Of a stretch of DNA of 64,000 nucleotides, positions 54,934 to 64,000 are shown piece after piece. The translations under genes and the position numbers were made by a program. The notes under the pieces are model-generated. The model did not search any database, had not been told where the DNA came from, and saw nothing but the letters and a program-made list of their open reading frames with translations. The stretch comes from Ephemerocybe angulata (Eukaryota; Basidiomycota; Agaricomycetes; Agaricales; Psathyrellaceae), in assembly GCA_013368325.1 (NCBI GenBank), contig JAACJK010000063.1:248001-312000 (forward strand), read 5' to 3'. Position 1 is the first letter of the stretch; each line of letters opens with the position of its first letter.

Positions 54934-56912
54934 GAGATTGGGAATGCGATCGATGGAACGATAATTTATTTCGCTTGGATTGGTTGATACGTCTTTCTTT
55001 CTCTACTTCGATTCCTCTCCGCGCTCTCTCTTCTCGTTTTTATTCGCTCGACCATGGAAGATCCGCCTTACAACTGACTCTAGCTTACTGTACAACATAA
55101 TTACACGCTGATAACGCACGTTCGATCACCCTCCGCCTAACACGCGGCTTCCACCCCACTTCGCCTGCCTCCATGCCTCCTCCCCTTACCTCCTTCACAC
55201 GCGTTCTACGGTTATTAACCTCCTAAACCTTCATGACAGAGCACGAATCCTTCTTGCGCGACCCACTCTCCTCGAACATACACACAAAAATAGTGCCGCC
55301 GTGATGAGGCGAGACGAGGTGTTTCGGTGGCGCTTTCTTTGCACGGCCGGCCTCTTTGGCTCGTAGGGGGCAAACTCTGGAACTCTTGGAACTCTATCTG
55401 GAGCTGTGTGTTTCTACTAGTAGGGTATAGCTCCGACTCCGCTTGCTTCCGAACGGTAAGAACAATTGGCCAAAGATTGACTTGGATGCGGAATTGAAGA
55501 CTGAGCTGTGCAGCATACAAAAAGCCGTTGTTCACACGCTCGTGATCGCCCGAGTCCCTTCGCGACGGGTGCTTAGACGAAGACAAATCAATGGCAAAGT
55601 CCACTGCGTACATACCCGACTTAGCAACATAAGAAGAATGACGTATGCCCAGCTCACAGCAGCGAAACGGATAAAGGGGTGCGTCGCCACAGCAATACAT
55701 CCCCCACACAGTACCTCCACTATTATGCGTACCGGATTTGATAATACTCGAATCCACAAATCGCAGCATGGCGGGGCAGACACTTTGTCATTTTCCTGCC
55801 CCATATTACTCCCTTCAACGGCATAGAAACGGTGAAGTGAGATGACTTCGCAGTCGGGATTTCGAAATTGCGACTGACGTCCAACGCTCAATATGCCAAT
55901 CTTCCTTGAAGACCCTGTCATCATCAGATTGACATTGATGTGTGTGTGCGTGTGTAATGTTACAAACGTAACTCCTTCGTATGTTGAATCCTAAGCGGGG
56001 ACCCGTGCCCGCAGTGTACATTATACCCTGCCTAGTAAATCTCCCTATGAAGTTGGAGTGACAGGAGTGCCCTTGCGAGGTGGCATTCAAGTTGAAACCC
56101 AGCGGCTCGCGGGTGCTTAATTATATTTTAGAAATGTGAGGACAATCCATAAATCGTGAGTCAAAGATTTTGCTTCGCCGGTGAGCGGACGGTAGAACTG
56201 ACATATGTTTCTATGATAAATTCTTCAGGGAAAGTCTTGTGAAATCGTCTTGAAACACGGAGAATACGGTATGTGAGATCATGCAGGGATGGTCACCAGG
56301 GAGACTCAATTTCAGAACCTTTGCCCCAACTTTGCCCAGCCTCCGTGAAGGCCGATCTCGAGCCTGGTAACTCCAGGGGAGACGTCCGTGAAGGCCGATC
56401 TCGAGCCTGGTAGTTTCAGGGGGACTTCCGTGAAGGCCGAAATCGAGCCTGGTAGCTCCACTGGCAGGGGGGACGTGCTTTCAGAGCCTTGTAGCTCCAG
56501 GGGGGACGTGCATTTAAGTGCAGAAACAGCCCAGATTAAACGACTGGCGAGTTGAAAGAGACGAGACTGAACAACCTAGGGCTCCATGAATAGGTGCACC
56601 TCAACCTTAACAAGACGGAGGCCACCGAAGCTGTGGTGGGGGACCACGATATAGAACATCAATATTTCCTTGTGCATAGCGCCTTTACGGCGTATCCCCT
56701 TACTGCAGTAACCTGATTGGAATCGCAAAACAGCTTCTCTAAACCCATTTTGCAACGTCTTCACGGTTGAAATACACATACGAATCATACGGTCAAATGT
56801 GACTGGTCTGCCAAAATATATAAGACCACATCCAAGGGTTGTAGAATAGCCATTCCTTCTCACATTTCAAACCTACAACCAATACCGCCTCAAGCCAACA
56901 AACTCTCAAGTA
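54934..56912. other. Region between SDR2 and Z3 (duplication unit 3)
   Basis: 54,934-55,230 matches the 3' flank of SDR1 (40,430-40,730 inverted). About 55,620-56,912 matches the upstream regions of Z2 and Z4. Holds the tandem repeat at 56342-56470. No supported gene; the ORF at 55215-55769 is not conserved in the sister blocks. Confidence 0.65.
56342..56470. repeat. Three tandem 42-43-bp repeats upstream of Z3
   Basis: Units start at 56342, 56385 and 56427 with TCCGTGAAGGCCGA and contain CGAGCCTGGTA. The sister promoters carry at most a single related GTAGCTCCAGGGGG segment, so the array expanded in this unit only. Confidence 0.8.
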
Positions 56913-57510
56913 ATGCGTGTCTCCATCCTTTCCATCGTCTCCCTCACTCTCGCACTTGCGAACTTCGTATCTGGTCATTCAGATGTACGTGAACCTCCTC
57001 TCTCCCCCGCTACCTATATACCACTTACAACTTGTTGTTCGCACCTATCACCAGGACGCCCTCCACGCCAGAGAATACGTCGACGACCTAAGCCTACGCG
57101 AAACCAACACCGACGTCCTGGCCGACATCTCCACCCGAGACCTAATCAGCGAGCTCTCTGAGCGTTTGGAGCGCCGTGAAGAATACGTCGACGACCTAAG
57201 CCTACGCGAAACCAACACCGACGTCCTGGCCGACATCTCCACCCGAGACCTAATCAGCGAGCTCTCTGAGCGTTTGGAGCGCCGTGATTGGGGCACTCCC
57301 CACCGGCTCCTGAAGTGCCCCCACTGCCACAGACAGTTCATCATCCCCACCAACGTACGCCCTCTATTCTCTCTACATTACGAGTCATCCATCGCACAAT
57401 CTGACTTCATTTGTTATTTGTTGCAGCTTGTCATCCACATTGCAGAGGTGCACTCTGGGCAAACCAATCAGCCCAAGCCTGTCAACGGCGGCAAGGCAGG
57501 GCGCCGTTGA
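56913..57510 (+). CDS. Z3: secreted zinc-finger paralogue with duplicated helical module
   Basis: Exons 56913-56984, 57055-57354 and 57427-57510; 151 residues. Signal peptide MRVSILSIVSLTLALANFVS, then DALHAREYVDDLSLRETN and DISTRDLISELSERLERR. This 36-residue module is repeated exactly once more, then come DWGTPHRLLKCPHCHRQF and, after the intron, LVIHIAEVHSG with a basic tail. The finger is Cys-x2-Cys-x12-His-x4-His as in the paralogues. The exact 108-bp duplication makes it about 40 residues longer than Z1, Z2 and Z4. TATAAG box 89-94 bp upstream. Function unknown. Confidence 0.87.
57073..57288 (+). repeat. Exact 108-bp tandem duplication inside Z3
   Basis: 57073-57180 and 57181-57288 look identical. 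The period equals 36 codons and starts GAATACGTCGACGACC, so the frame is preserved. Zero divergence suggests a very recent event. Confidence 0.93.
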
Positions 57511-60500
57511 GCGAGCAGTTGTGTCCGCAGATTTAGCATTCCGCAGGTAGAGGGAGCGTTGCCTGTGCGGGGTCGACCGACGGGGTGGTGCAAGGTCAAG
57601 TCGTGGCCGTGGCCAGGCGCGACTCGGAATTGTGTCGTGGGAACCACCTTCTCATTTGGAGCTTGGGTGTTCGGTTGCCGGACGCTGGGTTCGATCCTCG
57701 CCTGTGCGGATTCGGCATAAGCGCCCAACCTATGGACATTGCAGTGGACAGCGTTTAGCGCCCCTCGTGAGCCTTGCGTTGTACCACGCACACACACACA
57801 CACAACTGTCTCATTACATCAACACCAAAGACCTACAAACCCAATCTCACCTCACTACAACTATCGGCGGCGATTCATCCGGTCTATTCGAACATTGTAC
57901 ATACTTACATGACGAAGATAATGATACTTAGACTACTCCGAGTATTCAACTCTGAAGACTCGTGGAAGTGGTTTGGACGTGAGGGCTGATCACCTCTTAC
58001 ATCGACCGAAATACCGTGTGTTGTTCGACTCCCTCTGTTTTAAATTTCCACTTCGGACTCTTCTCTTTCATGTGTTCTTGCTCCAACCTAGGCTGTTTCG
58101 GAGTACATGTAATATCTATAATTTATACCCAAAGTCATTGGTTATTACCCTTCGTGATTTACCTTCGTTTGGAACCGTGAGGGGTAGTGTTGCATAATGA
58201 AGGAAGGGCGCATCGTGGCGACATGACGAGTCACTGGGTAGGGGGTGGGGGGGGGGACGAGATGATTTCTATGCTGAGCGCCGGGGGAGGAGTTGTGATC
58301 ATGAGAGGTGTGTCAGTTGCGGTGGTGGGACGTTTCGATTATTATAGATATAGCCCGTTCCCGTTGCGACCCATAAGTACCTCCCACTTCCTGTTTAATA
58401 CTTACGGATAAAGAGAGAGGGTTGACACAGGTAACCTGTTGGTCTTGTAGGTAGTACGTTGGACGGACAGAGCTGGGAGGAAGACCGCTGTCATGCGGGG
58501 AACACGGAGCAACATGCCCACCGTTCAACGATCCGCGATTCGGAGTCATGACGTACACGGGGCCGATTCGGCTGCAGCCGACTCCTTCTGTGCGTTCCGT
58601 GCGACGAGTTATAATTATAAGCGACCCCTAGTTCTCGTGTGAAAGAGATGATGACTATTCATCCATGACGTCCCGGTTAGACAACTAGCCGCGCGCCTAA
58701 ATTGGCGCGCTGCGGGGCGCACCCTTACTGACACTCCAACATCTCTCGTTTCGGTCTTCATTGACTCTCTCCCTTTCTTCTGTCTCTCTGTCTGTGTATG
58801 ATCTTATCCTCTACTCGACCAAGTACGTGGGTACCGTTTCCGTGGCCCACCTTCGCACTCACGGGACTGCATTTCCATGCGACAATTCATGACCACTATT
58901 CAACGGAAACGCAGTCCCAAATGGGCGTGAATCTCCCATAATACAGTTTGTCACGGATAGAATATCCCGGGGCCCCCCTTTACCGGTGTTCTGCGGACAG
59001 CGCCTGGATTCAGTCCTTCAGTAAGATGGGAGAAGAAGTAACGTTGTGAAACTTTGAATGCAGCAGAAGAATGCAACTAGTGTCATACTGAATTGCGTAA
59101 GAGCGCTCAGAACCTCAGAAACTGTCAAGTAACGTTATTACTAAATTCACGTCGTACATAACCTTGTTACGACTCGGAGCTCACAGCAGAGAAACGGATA
59201 AGCGGGTGCGCCGTTAGAACAATGCATCCCCCACCCAGTACCAGCACTAGCGTGCCGGATACTTGAACCATGAAGACGGGTCTGCAAGTATTGTTCCACA
59301 AATCGCAGCATAGCGGGGCAGACACTGCACCTCCAATCCATGTCATTTTCCTGACTCATACTCCAATAAAACGGTCAAATAAGATGTCTTCGCAGTCGGG
59401 ATTTCGAAAGTTGCGAGCGTTTCATAAGCGCAACGCCAATCTTCCAAGGCATTTGACCCCGCAACATCATCAGATTGACGTTGATCTTGACGTAACTACT
59501 TAGTACTATGAATCCGAAGACGGACTCCGCAGTGTACCCCAAGTGTACCCTGGAGAGTAAATCGTAATCCAGAAGCAATGGCCGCTTTCTGAATGGCGTG
59601 TATTCAACCTCAGTCGAGAATATATCATGATTTAAAGTATAGTTTTTAAAGGGTCAACGGAGCCGTCGGAAAGCACAGAGGAGTAGAGCGGCGATCACCC
59701 CGGGATCCTTGGCACAGGAGTTTCTTTGCTTCCAGGTTACGTTGGCCACACAGGAAACCCTATCGTTCAGCCGCCCGGCACTGCGGTACCATCGAAAATT
59801 AGGTACTATCTCTGACGCTCGACGCCGTGTGCCACAAACCTCCTTCACCATGTACCATCGTATTTCAACTGGATCGCAATAGCAAACTAGATTTTTCCCT
59901 TTTCTCTATGAAGTTGGAACGGGAGAGCCCCTGGTGACATTGAAACTCAGCGGCTCACGAGCGCTTAATTCTATATTAGGACCTGAGCAGATCCATCAAT
60001 CACAGTGGAGACACCTCCCTTTTGAGAAGGCTTCAGGTAGATTCTGGATAGCAATACCCAGCCGCTCGGTCTCAATATTTGGCTCGAAATCATGAGACTC
60101 GTCACCTCTCATCCATTGGTCGAATAGATAGCTTGCGTATCGGCTGTTGCAACGAGGGTAGGCCAGTCTATATATTTAGCAAATGATTGGAATGAATCAA
60201 GGATTCTGCTGAGCTGAGTAGCTGACGGCAGAACTGACATACGTTTCTGTGATAATTCTTCTGGGAAAGTCTTGTAAAATAGTCTTGGAACACGGAGAAT
60301 ACGATATGTGAGACACTATGTGTACGTGAATAGCCAAAGCTAATCATACTGCCTGGTGACCCTCTGTGCAGAATTAGGGTAGCTCCAGGGGGGAGGTGCT
60401 TTCAACTGTAGAAGTACCCCAGATTAAACGACTGGCGAGTCGAAGGAGACGACTTTAACCTTGAAAAGACAGAGGCCACCAAAGCTTAGCAATCGGTGTG

Positions 60501-60812
60501 GTGCGAGACCACGATTTAGAACATCAATATTCCGTCCTCGTACGTAGCGCCTGTACGGCGTGTGTAAAAGCACCTCAACGCGACTACGGAGTGTTTACTT
60601 ACTGTAGTACTCCGATTAGCATCGCAAAACGACTTCTCTAAACCCTTTTTGCCACATCGTCACAGTTGAGATACAGTTACGATTCAGATGGACTGGTCTG
60701 AACGTGACCGGTTTTCCAAAATTTATAAGAGCGCCGCCTTAGGGTTGTAGAATAATCATTCCCTCTCACTTTCAAACCTACCAACCAATACCATCTCAAG
60801 TCAACCTCTGAA
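57511..60812. other. Region between Z3 and Z4
   Basis: Start of duplication unit 4: matches the region upstream of Z2 (42,830 onward), and further on the inverted region upstream of Z1. Contains a short CA repeat at about 57788-57802. No supported gene. Confidence 0.6.
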
Positions 60813-63610
60813 ATGCGTGTCTCCATCGTCTCCATCGTCTCCCTCACTCTCGCACTTGCGAACTTCGTATATGCTCATTCGGATGTGGGTGAATCTCCTC
60901 CTCTCCCGCTATCTGTACCACTCACAACGCGCCTGTCACTAGGATACCCTCCACGCCAGGGAATATGTTGATGGCCTGAGCGTACGAGAAATTGGCGATG
61001 CTCTGGCCGACATCTCTACCCGAGACCTCATTAGCGAGCTCTCGGAGCGTTTGGAGCGCCGCGAAGGGGGTGAGCTACTGCAGTGCCCCCACTGCTTCAG
61101 GAGGTTTGTCAACCCCAACAACGTAAGCCCTGTATCCTATCTACGATTACGAGTCACCGCACACTCTGACTTCATTTGTTACAACTTGCAGCTTGCCGCC
61201 CACATTCAAGAAGAGCACTCTGGGAATCAACGCAAGGTCAACCACCGCCGCCGTTGAAGGTCGGAGCTGTACCACAGCCCAACGGACGAGGAGAATGCCG
61301 GTGCATCTGCGAGCCAAGCGGACCGCGAGCTTTTTCCACATTTTCCTTTACCATTCTATCTTCCAAATCGACGAGAATTATCACAAGCCCCTGCGGGGCG
61401 TGGTGTCAATTCCACCATTTTTACTTTTATCACTTTTCATTTATACTGGTTATAAACTTTTAACTTTGCTTTGCTTGGGTGTAATAAACCACGGCGTTAT
61501 ACTTTTGAGGTTCCTGTTTGGAGCAACCCTATTCATCCCCCACACAGTCAGACCCACGTTGACCAGTTAGCATTGTAAGCGCAGTTACCGTGCCAGTGCC
61601 CCTCTTACTGGGACATCCATTACTCCAAGCATACGCACGCCACCCTCGCCGTTCTGGCACCATGGCCATCCAGCGTCAGCGAGCGGACTTGGACTCGGTG
61701 CACCCGCTTCCAATCACCCACAAAAGCCTGTCCAACTACATAGATACTGGTGCAACGGGTATGAATTAAGTACAGCTGATGGTAAGTATGGTATGGGGAA
61801 GACATTTATGACCTATTGGTTACGACGGAGCATGTTGCGCTGTGTGTGAACCAGTGTCTTAGTTGGTCAAGCTTATTCATCCAGGCTTTATGTACGTCTT
61901 TATATTTTTACCATTTTGAACTGCTTTACTGACGATAATCTGAAGCGTTTTACGGAATAATCGAGTTCAGTTCCGCCCCTCAGTAATCATCGAACGCATA
62001 AATACTCCGATAAGATTGGCATACTTCAGCCCCCTCCCGCTTCTTCATCTTGTACACGTTTCCCATCCCCAGCACTGACTGTACGTACGCCTCTCCAGCC
62101 TCGCCAACCTTTAAGGCTAACTGAGACAGGGCTTGAGAATCCCAATACTACATACGCGTCTCCAAGTACCGAAAGCGCCCGCCTTAGCGCCCAACGAACC
62201 CGCCGCGGAGCCGGACGGCCGAGCGGCCGCCGCCGGCAGGGAAGTCCCGAAGTTCCGGGGACACAGGGTCCGACGCCAGCCGACGCCATGGCACTGGCGC
62301 TGATGGCAACATATGCCAGCATGCTTTCTTTCCGTATCGCCCATGTCCTTGAGCTCGAAGTACTTAGCAGGGCCCGTCTGGCGTGCTGCCTGGGTCTGGA
62401 GCCTGCAGCCTCCGAGGATGGGACCTCCGACGACGCAGATCAGGCGCGGCGCACCGGATATCTGACCGACTCGGGCTACATAACGAGTATCACCGCGACA
62501 TGGCTGGTAAGTTGTAAGCTTATGACATTGCGATCTCTGGTATTCATTCCGCTTCCAAGAACCCATTTTCGTCTACTATGTCTTTTTTGTCCTCAATCGA
62601 TGGATGGATGGATGGATGGATGCGCTCTAGCCTAGCGTACAATATGGTGACTCGGAGTACACGCTGATAATGCACGTTCGATTACCCTACCCCATGCGTC
62701 TTCCTGCCTGCCTGCCTGCCTGCCCGCCTGCCCTCCTTCATCCCCTGCTCCCTACTCCTCGTACCTACCGAATCCGACTGATTATTTCCAGAATACGAAA
62801 ACCGTACATGGCACGAAGACCGCACAGACTACTCTGGAGAAGCCTCGCGTCGCCTCGCAACGACCACGTTCACTTCGTCCCGTCGTCAACGCCTTCGCGT
62901 TGCATTCGAGAGTTGAGGGTTCTGTGAATCCGAGGGGGTATCACAGCACGCGCGTGGAGGAAGGTGCGGTGCGCTTCTTTATTTTCATTATTCATTGAAA
63001 TTGACTTCTCTTTAAATTACCCCATTTCTCCAGGTCTTTCGAAGACTGACTGCCGTTTTTTCCAATCCTTAGACGCGCAAATGAGCTCTTTTATACACGC
63101 CAGCTACACGATCATAGACGAACAAGTCAAAGGGGCGTAGGCGAGTGAGCGCACAGTAGATGGACGTTCTGCGGTGTAAGAACGAAGTCGAAGCCGTGCC
63201 AGGCATGGGCGGGTCAGAATGCTCCGTGGAAAGATGCCATCGCACTGTCAGTCGTTTTTAGGCGGCTTCGCCTTCGTGGTGTGCGCCGCCAGAAGGCGTA
63301 GAAGCGCGGGAAGGACGCGAAGATCGACGAGCGTCGTTGGTACGTAAAGAGGGCGCCACGAGGGGTTGGCCGACGGTTCGTAGAGGATGTTTGGCCGGGC
63401 TTTGTACGCTTTCTTTGGATTCGGGATGGCGGGGAGGGTTGGTTGGATGGCTTCTATTCTGCCTTCTGGCTCAGCTGCCTGACCCTTGTCTCTCTACCTT
63501 TGCCTTTGCCTTTTGACCTCTGGCTCCCTGCCCCTCTGCCTCTGCCTCTAACTTGACGTCTCGGCTCCACCTCGCTTGCGCTACCCAGTTGACTCTACTC
63601 GACACCTGCC
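57525..63610 (+). repeat. Segmental duplication unit 4 (Z4 block)
   Basis: Sister of 42830-47835. The two lose similarity at about 63,610/47,835 right after a shared TTTAC-like/ACGCTC stretch, where unit 2 switches to dehydrogenase sequence and unit 4 to the DUF6534-type gene's promoter. Confidence 0.85.
60813..61257 (+). CDS. Z4: small secreted protein with C2H2-like zinc finger
   Basis: Exons 60813-60884, 60943-61122 and 61192-61257; 105 residues. Signal peptide MRVSIVSIVSLTLALANFVY, then DTLHAREYVDGLSVREIG, DISTRDLISELSERLERR, CPHCFRRFVNPNN and LAAHIQEEHSGNQRKVNHRRR. It is the closest relative of Z1 in protein, introns and 3' flank. TATAAG box 84-89 bp upstream. Its promoter aligns with the Z1 promoter halves at 29,640-29,832 and 38,182 onward, giving the empty-site reference for element 1. 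Confidence 0.87.
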
Positions 63611-63682
63611 CGTTTATCTTTTACGCTCAGAGTTTACCTCAGAGTTGGAGTTTAGTTCAGCTTTCGGTTCAGCTTCTGCAAC
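61258..63682. other. 3' flank of Z4 and promoter of the DUF6534-type gene
   Basis: Matches the Z1 3' flank for about 700 bp and the Z2 3' flank to about 63,610. Contains a GGAT microsatellite (62595-62622) and a CTGC microsatellite (about 62704-62724). No other gene supported. Confidence 0.55.
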
Positions 63683-63980
63683 ATGGCGCCGAATATACAA
63701 CTCTCGTGCGTATTCACTCTATCCTTGACTGAAGGGCATGCGGTTCTGACGAGATGAGGAATGTAGGTTCGGGCCTATGCTCATCGGGACGTTTGTGAAC
63801 ATGATTCTGTACGGGGTGCGTGGCGGGCTTCTCTTTGGCTGTGGTCTCTTTGGCGGCGTCGGTTCTGATAAGCTTCAAGATACTTATCATGCAGGTGCGC
63901 TGAGTACGGTGGTTTGTCGAGGATTGGGTGTTGAGGTTGGTTGTTCGATAGACGTTCCATTACTACCTCACGTACAAGAA
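63683..63980 (+). CDS. DUF6534-type multi-pass membrane protein, 5' part (runs off the window)
   Basis: Exons 63683-63705, 63767-63815, 63880-63894 and 63952-63980 (donor GTACGT at 63981) read in frame MAPNIQLS, then FGPMLIGTFVNMILYG, ILIMQ, TFHYYLTYKK. This is the usual opening of the basidiomycete family with a DUF6534 C-terminal domain (typically about 300-350 residues, seven TM helices). The 15-nt exon encoding ILIMQ is needed to keep the frame and the first TM motif. The rest lies beyond the window. Function unknown; a receptor-like role is sometimes supposed. Confidence 0.75.
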
Positions 63981-64000
63981 GTACGTCCCTCTCCTCCCCC

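Noticed and set aside
56342..56470. CRISPR-like array (three repeats)
   Set aside because: Units are contiguous tandem repeats without unique spacers, in a fungal genome.

Overview
The window reads as nuclear DNA of a filamentous basidiomycete, probably an Agaricomycete. Genes are broken by many short (about 50-60 bp) GT-AG introns. The families are typical of that group: a CHAT protease with Agaricomycete-type TPRs, an F-box/LRR-like protein, a CaaX mating-pheromone precursor, small secreted proteins, MFS transporters and a DUF6534-type membrane protein. No bacterial-style operons, rRNA or CRISPR arrays were seen.

Layout. 1-28,000 is mostly single-copy: the 3' part of a glutathione S-transferase gene; two inverted copies of a secreted ten-cysteine protein; a 1,226-residue TPR-CHAT protein; a sugar porter; a pheromone precursor with two repeats; a secreted protein of unknown function; a 214-residue membrane protein; a Dal5-type MFS permease; a TIR transposon of about 2.6 kb with a 10-bp target duplication; and an F-box gene.

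28,600-63,600 is a mosaic of segmental duplications. Its unit carries a three-exon gene for a roughly 100-residue secreted protein with a C2H2-like zinc-finger motif (four copies, here Z1 to Z4) and a short-chain dehydrogenase (one complete copy, one broken copy). Z1 and the complete dehydrogenase are inverted relative to the other units.

Two related TIR transposons sit in these duplicated units, at 29,833-38,181 and 48,433-54,751. Both begin TAGACC and have TIRs of about 100-126 bp. Each is flanked by an exact 9-bp target duplication, and paralogous uninserted sites in the same window confirm both insertions. Each carries two convergent transcription units that start at the TIRs: a DUF6589-like protein (presumed transposase) and a RecQ-like helicase. 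In the second element the helicase is joined to a coiled-coil tail; in the first the tail homologue is a separate ORF. From memory this matches the AcademH lineage of Academ transposons (RecQ-like helicase, 9-10 bp target duplications), but I could not run a search. The first element is decayed: its helicase lacks the Walker-A half and a solo-LTR-like sequence interrupts the DUF6589 gene. The second is nearly intact: one in-frame TGA in the DUF6589 gene, and a 272-bp insertion containing a tRNA-like sequence inside a helicase intron.

The first element landed 193 bp upstream of Z1 and separates it from its distal promoter. The second landed in the coding sequence of the second dehydrogenase copy. 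The window ends in the first exons of a DUF6534-type gene that includes a 15-nt microexon.
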